This document shows, one piece after another, positions 8,115 to 16,021 of a stretch of 16,952 nucleotides of DNA. The translations under genes and the position numbers were made by a program. The notes under the pieces are model-generated. The model was given only the letters and a program-made list of their open reading frames with translations, ran no database searches and had not been told where the DNA came from. The stretch lies in contig JAICKT010000042.1 in NCBI GenBank assembly GCA_025927795.1, forward strand, positions 1 to 16,952. The letters run 5' to 3'. This stretch comes from Parafilimonas sp. (GTDB lineage Bacteria; Bacteroidota; Bacteroidia; Chitinophagales; Chitinophagaceae). Position 1 is the stretch's first letter. Every line of letters starts with the position of its first letter.

Positions 8115-9170
8115 ATGAAAAAGGTTCTTGTTACAGGCACTGCGGGCTTTATTGGTTTTCATTTAATAAATAAACTAAAAGAAAGCCAATACAATATAAT
8201 CGGGCTTGATAATATAAACAATTACTACGATGTCAATCTTAAATATGCGCGCTTGCAGCAAACAGGTATCTTAAGAGATGAAATTGTTTATGGTAAGCTT
8301 ACCTGTAGCTCAGTTATCCCTTCTTATAAATTTATACAATTAGATCTTTGTGATAAAGAAAAAATAGCAGAACTCTTTAAGCAAGAGCAATTCGATGCTG
8401 TTGTTCACCTGGCTGCTCAGGCAGGTGTTAGATATTCAATAATTAATCCGCACGCTTATACTGATGCCAATATAACCGGTTTTTTAAATATACTTGAAGG
8501 CTGCCGTTCAGTCAATACAAAACATCTTGTTTTTGCAAGTACTTCAAGTGTTTATGGTCTTAACACAAACATGCCGCTAAACGTTCATGAAAGCACAGAA
8601 CATCCTATAACATTATATGCAGCTACAAAAAAGGCAAATGAAATGATGGCGCATAGTTACAGTCATTTGTTCCACTTACCTGTAACAGGCGTACGTTTTT
8701 TTACTGCGTACGGACCATGGGGAAGACCTGATATGGCGTTATTTTTATTTACAAAAGCCATATTAAACAATGAGCCAATTAAGGTTTTTAATAAAGGCGA
8801 AATGATACGGGATTTTACTTATGTAACAGATATTGCTGAAGGTTTATATAAAATACTTGAAAAACCCACCCCGGCTAACGCAAACTGGAATACAAATTCA
8901 CACGATACTGCTTCTTCTTCCGCCGCCTACCGTATTGTAAATATTGGCAATTCAAAGCCAGTGAGTTTAATGGATTATATCGACGCCGTGGAAAAAGCAA
9001 TAGGTAAAAAGGCTATTAAAGAGATGTTGCCTCTACAGCCTGGTGATGTGCCCGCTACTAATGCTGATGTAAGCGATTTAATAAACGATTATAATTATAA
9101 ACCTGCAACAGAAGTAAACGAAGGTGTAAAAAAATTCATTGAATGGTACCGTGCGTTTTATAAAGTGTAG
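8115..9170 (+). CDS. UDP-uronate 4-epimerase, CapI/GAE-like (extended SDR family)
   Basis: An NAD-dependent epimerase of 351 residues that inverts C4 of a UDP-sugar, typically UDP-glucuronate to UDP-galacturonate in this subgroup. The dinucleotide motif TGTAGFIG lies at 7-14, followed by LDNINNYYD (31-39) where CapI proteins have the same pattern, HLAAQAGVRYSI (98-109), the STSSVYG segment (142-148) with the catalytic serine region, and YAATK (168-172) giving catalytic Tyr168 and Lys172. The RFFTAYGPWGRPDMALF segment (194-210), FNKGEMIRDFTYV (225-237) and LQPGDVPAT (307-315) are characteristic of the GAE/CapI/LpsL group and not of TviC. There is no N-terminal membrane anchor, unlike some members. 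The ATG follows the upstream stop with no gap, so the two enzymes are probably made together and act in series on the same sugar; the true substrate may be an N-acetylated uronate. Confidence 0.88.
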   Translation: MKKVLVTGTAGFIGFHLINKLKESQYNIIGLDNINNYYDVNLKYARLQQTGILRDEIVYGKLTCSSVIPSYKFIQLDLCDKEKIAELFKQEQFDAVVHLAAQAGVRYSIINPHAYTDANITGFLNILEGCRSVNTKHLVFASTSSVYGLNTNMPLNVHESTEHPITLYAATKKANEMMAHSYSHLFHLPVTGVRFFTAYGPWGRPDMALFLFTKAILNNEPIKVFNKGEMIRDFTYVTDIAEGLYKILEKPTPANANWNTNSHDTASSSAAYRIVNIGNSKPVSLMDYIDAVEKAIGKKAIKEMLPLQPGDVPATNADVSDLINDYNYKPATEVNEGVKKFIEWYRAFYKV

Positions 9171-9186
9171 GATGAAACTGTAAACC

Positions 9187-9202
9187 TCTTTAATTTTAAA
9201 GA
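9187..9202. repeat. Near-perfect palindrome upstream of the methyltransferase gene
   Basis: TCTTTAATTTTAAAGA has two 7-base complementary arms around a central TT. It lies in the 42-base gap after the epimerase gene and ends 10 bases before the methyltransferase ATG, so it could form an mRNA hairpin near the start. It is AT-rich and short, so it may be chance. Confidence 0.3.
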
Positions 9203-9212
9203 TGTAAAATTT

Positions 9213-9845
9213 ATGGAAAGCAAATTATTATCAGAGTATTACCAGGACTTTCAAAAGGAAAGAAATAAAAGCGGAACGGTAAAAATATCAGAACGACTTC
9301 AATTTATAAAAAAAGAAGTTGGAGAGCATAAGCGTGTTATCGAATTAGGCTGCAGGTTTGGTTCAATAATAGAATTGTTTTACAAGAATAATGATGTAAC
9401 AGGCGTTGATATTGATAACAATGCATTAGAAATATGCAAGAAAAAGTTTCCGGATCTAAACATATTTAATTGTGATTTGAATTCGCGTTTGCCATTTGAT
9501 GATAATACATTTGATGTAGTTGTTATTACTGAAGTACTGGAGCATTTGCCTTATACAGACATAACACTGTCTGAAATACAAAGAATATTAAAACCGCAAG
9601 GAAAAATAGTAGGCTCAGTTCCAAACGCAACAAGATTAAGAAACAGGTTTAGATTTTTATCGAAAGGCATTGTTGAAAAAGATCCTACACATTTAATTCA
9701 TTTTTCTTCCCAATCGCTGTATAAAAGGCTATCTAAATATTTTGATGATATTGAAGTGCGCCCTATTGCCAGCAGGTTTTTATTCCTGTCAAAAAATATG
9801 TTCGCCAATTATTTGTTATTTAAGGGGAATGCAAAAAAGCTATAG
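9213..9845 (+). CDS. Class I SAM-dependent methyltransferase
   Basis: A 210-residue soluble methyltransferase of the Methyltransf_11/25 type. Motif I is VIELGCRFG (42-50), the acidic end of strand 2 is VDID (65-68, Asp66 expected to hold the ribose of SAM), motif II region is FDDNTFDVVV (95-104), followed by TEVLEHL (106-112), the helix with LSEIQRILKPQGK (119-131) and the strand VGSVPNATR (133-141). The HLIHFSS stretch and the C-terminal Leu/Phe-rich region are consistent with small sugar or lipid methyltransferases found in polysaccharide loci. Because it lies inside the locus between the uronate enzymes and the sulfotransferases, I infer that it methylates a sugar of the polymer or of its lipid-linked precursor, but the acceptor cannot be read from sequence. 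Gaps of about 41 bases on each side are the widest within the locus. Confidence 0.85.
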   Translation: MESKLLSEYYQDFQKERNKSGTVKISERLQFIKKEVGEHKRVIELGCRFGSIIELFYKNNDVTGVDIDNNALEICKKKFPDLNIFNCDLNSRLPFDDNTFDVVVITEVLEHLPYTDITLSEIQRILKPQGKIVGSVPNATRLRNRFRFLSKGIVEKDPTHLIHFSSQSLYKRLSKYFDDIEVRPIASRFLFLSKNMFANYLLFKGNAKKL

Positions 9846-9886
9846 GGAATAATAGTTTAACTCCTATTTTTTTAATTATTGCAAAC

Positions 9887-10819
9887 ATGAAAGTAATTTT
9901 TATTGGTGGATGTCCAAGAAGTGGAACAACTTTTTTGGGCGGCCTACTAGGAAAGCATAATAATATATTTTTCTTACCTGAATTAAATTTTAAGCTGCCG
10001 CTGTTACAGGAAGCAGCTAAAGGCACACTTAATTATGAAAAAGCAAAATCAATATTTTTAAATCATCGCAAAAGCAAAGTTTATAATTTAGGATTAAGAG
10101 AAAATGATCTTGACCTGAAGGATCTTACAAATTATAACCTTGCACGTGAAATTATTATAAATGTTGTACGGTCTCACCAGCAACGTTTGAATGCTGAACA
10201 GCATCACGAAAACATATTTGTTGATCATACTCCTTCCAATTTCTGGGTTGCTGATGAGTTATTAAAAACTTTTCCCGGTTCGCCATTTATTCATATAATT
10301 CGCGATGGCAGGGGCGTATTTTCTTCGGTAAAAAATTTAACATGGGGACCTAACATTCCTACACAGGCGGCACAATGGTGGATGGCTAATCTTTCTTTTG
10401 GTTTAGAATTGGAAGCAAGAAAAAATTTCCCAGTTATGCGTGTGAGATATGAAGACTTGTTAACAGATACAAATTTTATTTTAAGATCTATTTTCAGCTT
10501 TATTAAAGAAGATTTTGAAGGTATTAACTGGCAAAAAAAAATAATTGTTCCGCAATATATTCAACCGCAACACCAGTTAGTAGGCAAAGAGCCTGAGAAA
10601 AAGAAAATTAATGAATGGCAAACCAAGCTTTCACAAAGAGAAATTGAGTTATTTGAATATGCTTCACTTGGGTTACTTAAAAATCTTGGGTATTCGCATT
10701 ATGCGGTTCATCCTATTAAAAAAGCATCTTCATTTGAATTAATGCAACTGGTAATAAGAGATAAGCTTTTAAAATATACCAATAAGCGAAAACAAAAAAG
10801 ACGTTTAAAAAGTATTTAG
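9887..10819 (+). CDS. Sulfotransferase 1 (Sulfotransfer_3-like)
   Basis: A PAPS-dependent sulfotransferase of 310 residues. The 5'-phosphosulfate loop GCPRSGTTFLGGLL (8-21) starts the protein right after a first beta strand, and the 3'-phosphate motif FIHIIRDGRGVFSS (134-147) supplies Arg139 and a downstream serine. The segment QAAQWWMANLSFGLE (160-174) and VRYEDLL (186-192) are typical of bacterial members of this family. The C-terminus is very basic (residues 299-308). No membrane helix or signal is seen, so it should act in the cytosol on a nucleotide- or lipid-linked sugar, before flipping. It is one of three sulfotransferases of the locus and differs from the other two outside the binding motifs. 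The stop is followed after one base by the flippase ATG, suggesting coupled translation. The acceptor is unknown; lipid or protein sulfation is less likely in this context. Confidence 0.88.
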   Translation: MKVIFIGGCPRSGTTFLGGLLGKHNNIFFLPELNFKLPLLQEAAKGTLNYEKAKSIFLNHRKSKVYNLGLRENDLDLKDLTNYNLAREIIINVVRSHQQRLNAEQHHENIFVDHTPSNFWVADELLKTFPGSPFIHIIRDGRGVFSSVKNLTWGPNIPTQAAQWWMANLSFGLELEARKNFPVMRVRYEDLLTDTNFILRSIFSFIKEDFEGINWQKKIIVPQYIQPQHQLVGKEPEKKKINEWQTKLSQREIELFEYASLGLLKNLGYSHYAVHPIKKASSFELMQLVIRDKLLKYTNKRKQKRRLKSI

Positions 10820-10820
10820 G

Positions 10821-12284
10821 ATGTTTAAAAAAATCGGTCAGTCATCAACAGGTGTATTTATTACTTATATATTAAAAACTATTTTACTTATTGTTTTTGC
10901 AAGACTTATTTCGCCCGTTGAGTATGGCGTTTTTGCTGCAACAATGGTAATTGTAAACTTAGCAGAACGATTTACAGATTTTGGTTTTGGCCCGGCTCTA
11001 GTGCAAAGAAAAGATATTAGCGAAATTCATGTTAATACTTCTTTTACAACATCATTTTGTTTAGGTTTATCACTTACATGCCTTACTTTTTTTGGTGCGG
11101 GCTTTCTGTCAAGAATAACTGGTGTTCCTGCAACATACGAACCTATTCGAGCTATGTCTATTATTTTTCTTATTGATAGTATTTATTCAAGTGCTTATGC
11201 GCTTTTACAAAGAGATCTTGATTTTGGTTTCATTATCAAAATTGATATTTTTTCTTATTTAATTGGTTCTGGTATTATCGGGTTAACTATTGCTTTATTA
11301 GGTGGCGGTGTTTGGGCTTTAGTAGCAGCAGAAGTTGCGGAACCTCTAATAGCATGTAGCATGGCTCTTTATAAAAAAAGAACTCCTTATAAATTTACAA
11401 TAAACAAAGTAGCTTTTAAACATTTATTCAATTTTGGTTTTGGACAAACATTTTATCAATTAGTGCTTTATTTTGTTCAGCAATCTGATAATTTTATAGT
11501 TGGCCGTTATATGGGAGCAAAAAAGCTTGGTATTTACAGCAGGGCTTATGCTTTATTGGTACTTCCTTCAAGATTATTTGGTTTAGCTGCCGGAAGAGTT
11601 ATTTTTCCCTCGATGGCTAAATTCCAGGATGATATTGATAAGTTTAGACAGGTTTTTTTAAAGCTTATAGAATTCCTCGCTATCCTATCTTTTCCGCTTA
11701 TGGGTTTTCTTACAATTGCCTGTACTGAGTTTGTAAAAGTAGTTCTGGGTAATCAGTGGTTAAGCCTTGTTCCAATATTACAGGTATTTACTTTTTCTAT
11801 GTTTTTCCGATTGGTTTTCAGTGTAAATAATATTGTATTAAAGGCTGCCGGGAAAATTTATTACACTGCTTATATTCAAATTCTTACTCTTATTCTTATT
11901 GTTACAGGTTGTTTGTTGCTTTATCCGTATGGGCTTGTAGCTATCGGTATTGCTGTATCTTTTGCGCTTTTTGTGCAATGCGTCATTCTTACTTATGCAT
12001 TAATTAAATATTCAAATAGTTCATGGAAAGAAGTTGGTAGTGTATTGCAATATAAATTATTACTTAATATAGTATTTGCATCTGTTGGTTTTGGATTAAA
12101 GTTGTTTTTACTGCATTTAAATTGTTCATATGTTTTTATTTTTATTTCACTGATTATTTTTTATTGTTTGTGCATGTTGGCAACCATTCAATTTTTTCCA
12201 AAAGTTTTTTTTGGAAGCATGTTGCCCACTATTATACAAATAAAACTTTTTTTACGGCAAAAATTTAATTTGAGAAATGGATAA
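10821..12284 (+). CDS. Wzx-like polysaccharide flippase (MOP superfamily)
   Basis: A 487-residue polytopic membrane protein with a dozen or more hydrophobic segments spread over its whole length, expected to turn undecaprenyl-linked repeat units to the periplasmic side. The N-terminus (GQSSTGVFITYILKT, then FARLISPVEYGVFA) and the FGFGPALVQRKDIS segment match the WzxC-like Polysacc_synt_3 group, as does the QQSDNFIVGRYMGAKKLGIYSRAY stretch in the middle (quoted only in part here: DNFIVGRYMG, then LGIYSRAYAL). Length is normal for the family. Its position between sulfotransferases 1 and 2 suggests that the sulfated unit is its cargo. The end overlaps the next gene by 8 bases. The call to the superfamily is firm; substrate specificity is inferred from context only. 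Confidence 0.9.
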   Translation: MFKKIGQSSTGVFITYILKTILLIVFARLISPVEYGVFAATMVIVNLAERFTDFGFGPALVQRKDISEIHVNTSFTTSFCLGLSLTCLTFFGAGFLSRITGVPATYEPIRAMSIIFLIDSIYSSAYALLQRDLDFGFIIKIDIFSYLIGSGIIGLTIALLGGGVWALVAAEVAEPLIACSMALYKKRTPYKFTINKVAFKHLFNFGFGQTFYQLVLYFVQQSDNFIVGRYMGAKKLGIYSRAYALLVLPSRLFGLAAGRVIFPSMAKFQDDIDKFRQVFLKLIEFLAILSFPLMGFLTIACTEFVKVVLGNQWLSLVPILQVFTFSMFFRLVFSVNNIVLKAAGKIYYTAYIQILTLILIVTGCLLLYPYGLVAIGIAVSFALFVQCVILTYALIKYSNSSWKEVGSVLQYKLLLNIVFASVGFGLKLFLLHLNCSYVFIFISLIIFYCLCMLATIQFFPKVFFGSMLPTIIQIKLFLRQKFNLRNG

Positions 12285-13077
12285 ATCAAAAGATATCCTT
12301 GCATTTGCACATATTGAAAAAACTGCCGGAACAACTGTTTCAAGGCGTCTTAGAATGTTGATGGGATCAAATCATTTAGACATAAAACCATGGAAGCCTA
12401 AGATGAATAAACTTTCATCTAAAGATCTTGAAAAAATTCTATTTTATTTTCCATGGGTAAAGAGTATTGCAGGGCATTCTGTTAAACCCAGTGAGGAATT
12501 GATATCAGAATTTACTAACCTTCGGTTTTATACTTTTCTTAGAAATCCTGTTGACAGAATTATCTCTTTATATGTTCACAGGTTTGAAAAAAATAAAACT
12601 GCACAGATAAACTTTAAAGACTGGTATTTTAAAAAATGTATTGATAACTGGCAGGTTCAATTTATTGCAGGAAACGAAGACTTGCAAAGAGCATGTGAAA
12701 TAATTCAACAGCATTTTATTTATGTTGGTATAGCAGAATCTTTTGAAGCGTGTTGGAAAGAGTTTTCCGGTATTGCAGGAGTTCCTTATATAAATAATAT
12801 TGATCGTTCGAGTTATAACATGACTGCTAATAAAGAATTGAAAGAGCAATTAAAAGCCGATCCGGAAATTGTTGAATTTATACTTTCAAAAAATAAATTA
12901 GATAATGAATTACATCAATTGGCAAAAAATAAGCAACTGCAAACCGCAACACTCAAAAATACTTTTCCAATTTCTTTGTTAAACGGGTTTAAAATAAATC
13001 GCAATAAACTAATGAATGCCGTAAATTATAATGTATATAGAACCATGCTTTTTCTTTCCAGATTAAAAAATATATGA
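12277..13077 (+). CDS. Sulfotransferase 2 (Sulfotransfer_2-like)
   Basis: A 266-residue protein of the family that includes animal heparan, dermatan and chondroitin sulfotransferases and many bacterial homologues. The phosphosulfate loop is HIEKTAGTTVSRRL (12-25), a form (HxxKTAGT) distinct from the RSGTT and RSGST loops of the other two sulfotransferases in the locus. GHSV (67-70) and the 3'-phosphate motif FLRNPVDRIISLY (87-99), followed by WQVQFIAG (125-132), fit the family pattern. No signal peptide or membrane helix is present, in contrast to Golgi homologues, so it acts in the cytosol. It starts inside the end of the flippase gene and overlaps the following polymerase-like gene by four bases (ATGA), so it is almost certainly cotranslated with both. 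Acceptor sugar and position are unknown; a uronic acid or its neighbour is a plausible target by analogy only. Confidence 0.85.
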   Translation: MDKSKDILAFAHIEKTAGTTVSRRLRMLMGSNHLDIKPWKPKMNKLSSKDLEKILFYFPWVKSIAGHSVKPSEELISEFTNLRFYTFLRNPVDRIISLYVHRFEKNKTAQINFKDWYFKKCIDNWQVQFIAGNEDLQRACEIIQQHFIYVGIAESFEACWKEFSGIAGVPYINNIDRSSYNMTANKELKEQLKADPEIVEFILSKNKLDNELHQLAKNKQLQTATLKNTFPISLLNGFKINRNKLMNAVNYNVYRTMLFLSRLKNI

Positions 13078-14309
13078 AAATTTTCCTTTACTTACTTGTT
13101 ATACTGTCCTCTTGCCTGTATTATATTTTCCTTGGCCCTTTTCCTTTATGGCTTCTTTTTTCTTTGTTAGGGCTTGCATATATTATTATTATAAAAAAGG
13201 CAGCGTGGGTTACACTTGTTTATAACGATAATAAAGTAATTATTATAGGCTGGCTGCTTTTTTCTGTATATAGCTTTTTTAGGGATTACCTGGGAAGTTC
13301 AGGTGCTTTTGATGCCGGAATAATGCTGAATATTTTTACGCTTGTTCTCTTTCTTTTCGGACTACTTATTTCATTCAGAAACTCCTTAAAGAGCTTTATA
13401 TTTATTTTTGCAATTGCAATTCTTATTCAAAGCATAGTGGCAATTTTTCAGGCGATGGGAAATAAATTTGCCTGGTCAATTCCTGACATCCTGAATTTTG
13501 CTTCTAAAGGTGTTGAAACAAAATATACAATTGAAGGTAAAGAGGAGTTTGGTGGAAGAGTAAGGGGATTAAGCACTTTCATTCATATTTTTTCGCCCTT
13601 AATTGCTTCTGCTTCTATCTTTTTCTTCATATTAGTACGGGAGCGAATAATATTATTTACAAAAAAAGAAAAGATATTCTATAATATTATCGCGGGTGTT
13701 AGTTTACTTGCAATGGTATTAACCTTTTCACGAAGCGTTATTATAAGTGGTGGCGGTATTATATTTATTTCACTATTCTTTTCAAAAGCTACCGGCTGGG
13801 CAAAGTTTCGCAATATAGTACTTCTCATTTTTACATTAGTGGTTGTTGTGGTGGTGGTAACCAATGAAAAAATTGAGGCTTATAATCGTATTACTGATTT
13901 TGGATCTCAATATAATTCTGACCAAAGAAGGTTTGGGTCGTATTATTATGCCGGTCAACTGATTTCACAAAATCTTTTTTTTGGTGTATCTAGTTTTGGA
14001 ACTGAAGATTTTGAAGTAGCCATTCATTCAGTACCCTTAAAAACTATGGCTGCTTATGGCGTGGTTGGGTTTTTATTTTACCTGGTAACGATAGTTAGCT
14101 TTATTGGAAAAATTGTAAAGGGCATAACACAAAACCGAAATAGCGCATTAAAAAAATATTCGCTTATCGTTGGATGCTGGCTTTTTGTTTGTTTAGTTGA
14201 TTCTACCTTTCATACATCCGGAATATTGTCGAAAAATATTTATGAAATGGGAATTGCTGGTGCTTTGCTTGGCAATTTCTCAAGAATAAAAAAGTATGGA
14301 GCCATTTAA
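13074..14309 (+). CDS. Wzy/O-antigen ligase-like membrane protein
   Basis: A 411-residue protein with about ten hydrophobic segments, resembling the O-antigen ligase/polymerase (Wzy_C) family. The key features are a large outward loop region around residues 127-170 containing GGRVRGLSTFIHIFS (160-174), the helix ending in TFSRS (217-221), which is the recognised signature of this family, a second large loop at about 264-322 with several charged residues, and late helices around 325-348 and 363-380. In this context it most likely joins flipped repeat units into the polymer in the periplasm; a ligase role cannot be excluded because the two functions are hard to tell apart by sequence. A run of valines at 256-262 is encoded by a low-complexity GTG/GTT stretch. 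It overlaps both neighbours, by 4 and 14 bases. Confidence 0.82.
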   Translation: MKIFLYLLVILSSCLYYIFLGPFPLWLLFSLLGLAYIIIIKKAAWVTLVYNDNKVIIIGWLLFSVYSFFRDYLGSSGAFDAGIMLNIFTLVLFLFGLLISFRNSLKSFIFIFAIAILIQSIVAIFQAMGNKFAWSIPDILNFASKGVETKYTIEGKEEFGGRVRGLSTFIHIFSPLIASASIFFFILVRERIILFTKKEKIFYNIIAGVSLLAMVLTFSRSVIISGGGIIFISLFFSKATGWAKFRNIVLLIFTLVVVVVVVTNEKIEAYNRITDFGSQYNSDQRRFGSYYYAGQLISQNLFFGVSSFGTEDFEVAIHSVPLKTMAAYGVVGFLFYLVTIVSFIGKIVKGITQNRNSALKKYSLIVGCWLFVCLVDSTFHTSGILSKNIYEMGIAGALLGNFSRIKKYGAI

Positions 14310-15255
14310 AATATTACTTATTGCTTACAAGAATCGTTCTGGATCTACATTATTATCTAATTGGCTAAGCAAAGATGAAAGAATAATTGTAATGCCTGAA
14401 GGTGGTGATATACCTGTAAAACTACTTGCTGACCCTTTAAAAATAATTGACGAAAAAAATTTTAATTTGATAAAAGAAAATTTAATAAACAATATCAAAT
14501 TATCTACATGGAACGTAGATTTTTTGGCTAATGAACTTTTATATTCGGAAGAGTTAACAGCATGGCAGTTAATAAAAACAATTCTTGAATTATACAGAGC
14601 AAAAACTAAACGACAGGCAGAAGTATTTGTATTAAAGCATCCAAGCTTTGCTGATCTATTTAATCAAGTATCAAAGTTTCCTGTTTATCGAGGGATAGTA
14701 TTTATTCTGTTTCTTGTTAGAGACGGCAGAGCTATATACAATTCATCAAAGAAATCTTTGCAATCAAATTTGCCGGTACCAATGGAATATAATCCAATAC
14801 AATCAGCTAAAAGCTGGATAGTATTTATAAAAAAGTTACCTGATAGTAAAAAAAATGATACTGATAATAATTCCCAAATGGTAGTAAAATATGAAGATAT
14901 AGTAATGGATATGAAAAGTACTTTAAAAAAAATCTATTTATTCATAAAACTAAATTTTGATTTAAATAAATTAAAGGAAGCCGATCTGTCTGGAAAAATA
15001 ACAGATAAACAAAAACATTTACATGTAAATATTGATAATAAACCAATGACTGTAAGAATTGATTCATGGTCTAAAGAATTAAATCCATGGGAAATTTATT
15101 TATTTGAAAAAAAAGCAAAAAATTACTTGCTTTTATATAATTATCAATTATCTCAAGGCAAAAGCAACATGAATAAAAGTATCTTTTCTTACATGAATTT
15201 AGCTTACCAAAATGCGTTTAATTTTATTAGGTTTTTATATTATAAACTAAAATAA
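14296..15255 (+). CDS. Sulfotransferase 3
   Basis: A 319-residue sulfotransferase-like protein. The phosphosulfate loop YKNRSGSTLLSNWL (11-24) follows the first beta strand, EGGD (35-38) comes soon after, and the 3'-phosphate motif LVRDGRAIYNSS (140-151) is well formed with Arg142 and two serines. VKYEDIV (197-203) corresponds to the conserved YEDL region of the family, and DSWSKELNPWE (256-266) is the late Trp-rich segment. The loop places it with the Sulfotransfer_1/3 type, but the body is clearly different from sulfotransferase 1, so it probably sulfates another position. The gene is richer in A and in Lys codons than its neighbours and contains several A-runs. It starts 14 bases before the end of the polymerase-like gene and seems to be the last gene of the compact part of the locus, since about 150 bases follow without a gene. 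Confidence 0.83.
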   Translation: MEPFKILLIAYKNRSGSTLLSNWLSKDERIIVMPEGGDIPVKLLADPLKIIDEKNFNLIKENLINNIKLSTWNVDFLANELLYSEELTAWQLIKTILELYRAKTKRQAEVFVLKHPSFADLFNQVSKFPVYRGIVFILFLVRDGRAIYNSSKKSLQSNLPVPMEYNPIQSAKSWIVFIKKLPDSKKNDTDNNSQMVVKYEDIVMDMKSTLKKIYLFIKLNFDLNKLKEADLSGKITDKQKHLHVNIDNKPMTVRIDSWSKELNPWEIYLFEKKAKNYLLLYNYQLSQGKSNMNKSIFSYMNLAYQNAFNFIRFLYYKLK

Positions 15256-15435
15256 ACGCAACGAAAATAGTTTAGTGAATTGCTTCAATTGTAGAATCTT
15301 TTATTTACATATCTAAAGTCCGTTCAGGGTGTTTAAATGACTTTATCTTTTAAATTTATTTATTAGTTTCACTTAAAGGTTTTCAAATCCAATTTTTATT
15401 ACTGTGAAGTATTTAATTCTTTTTCTAATTTTTCT

Positions 15436-15858
15436 TTGCAAATTAATTATTTAATTGCCCAGGATTACGAATATACCATTGAACATTTTGATGGAGTTGG
15501 AGATGACTCGACTGATAATCGAAACGCATTTGATTCATGCCTCTCACAAGGCTACCCGGTAATTCTGCAACCAAACAAAACTTATCGTGTTTCAGGTTTG
15601 AATAATAAGAGTTATAGCCATATAACCATAAGAGGAGGTGCAAACTCGGTAATATCTGGAGAATTTTACAGCAATGTAGCATTATTTAGATCCTTGAAAA
15701 ATGTTGCTGTATCCAATGTTACTTTTCGGAATTACACAACTGTGTTTCGTGGTAATAATACTACTGATTTTGCTGATAATCTGAATTTCATAAATACAAA
15801 GTTTATAAGTAACCAATTCGGTTTGTGGTTTGATCAAGTAAATATGCAAGCAATATAA
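15436..15858 (+). CDS. 5' intact segment of the beta-helix protein
   Basis: This is the longest uninterrupted frame of the first part, beginning at TTG 15436 if read alone (140 codons). I do not think TTG is the true start: it gives no signal peptide, while a typical one exists in the neighbouring frame from 15404. The segment contains the DGVGDDSTDNRNAF motif, then GYPVILQPNKTYRVSGL, which is the usual first turn of the beta-helix, followed by turns such as ITIRGG, VAVSNVTF and LNFINTKF. It ends at an abrupt stop within a helix turn (after FDQVNMQ), as expected for a frameshift and not for a natural C-terminus. Confidence 0.6.
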   Translation: MQINYLIAQDYEYTIEHFDGVGDDSTDNRNAFDSCLSQGYPVILQPNKTYRVSGLNNKSYSHITIRGGANSVISGEFYSNVALFRSLKNVAVSNVTFRNYTTVFRGNNTTDFADNLNFINTKFISNQFGLWFDQVNMQAI

Positions 15859-16021
15859 ACTTCTATAATTGTTCTTTTAATAGCCTTCAAAAAGGAATAT
15901 TTATAGAAATTGATAGCGTTAATAATATAAAAGTTAGCAATTCAAGTTTTACCAATATTCAACTGTCAGGTATACAAATAGCCGAAGATAATTTGCCACC
16001 TCATGTTTATAAAATATCACG

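Noticed and set aside
9172..9183. Mini reading frame ATG AAA CTG TAA right after the epimerase gene.
   Set aside because: Three codons only, with no sign of function.
9846..9886. Possible terminator: AATAG and CTATT followed by a T-run between the methyltransferase and sulfotransferase 1.
   Set aside because: The stem is only five A/T-rich pairs with an 8-base loop, the T-run overlaps the arm, and the same-strand genes continue directly.
5553..12945. A shared 13-mer GCAACTGCAAACC in the wzc-like gene (5553-5565) and in sulfotransferase 2 (12933-12945), similar to the tilS heptamer array.
   Set aside because: In a 17 kb AT-rich sequence one or more shared 13-mers is expected by chance, and neither site has a tandem array like that in tilS.
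13840..13862. GTG/GTT-rich low-complexity stretch inside the polymerase-like gene.
   Set aside because: It simply encodes a valine-rich transmembrane helix and the frame is intact on both sides.
15278..15290. Small hairpin AATTG-CTT-CAATT after sulfotransferase 3, considered as an operon terminator.
   Set aside because: Five weak pairs and no T-run directly behind it; too weak to call.
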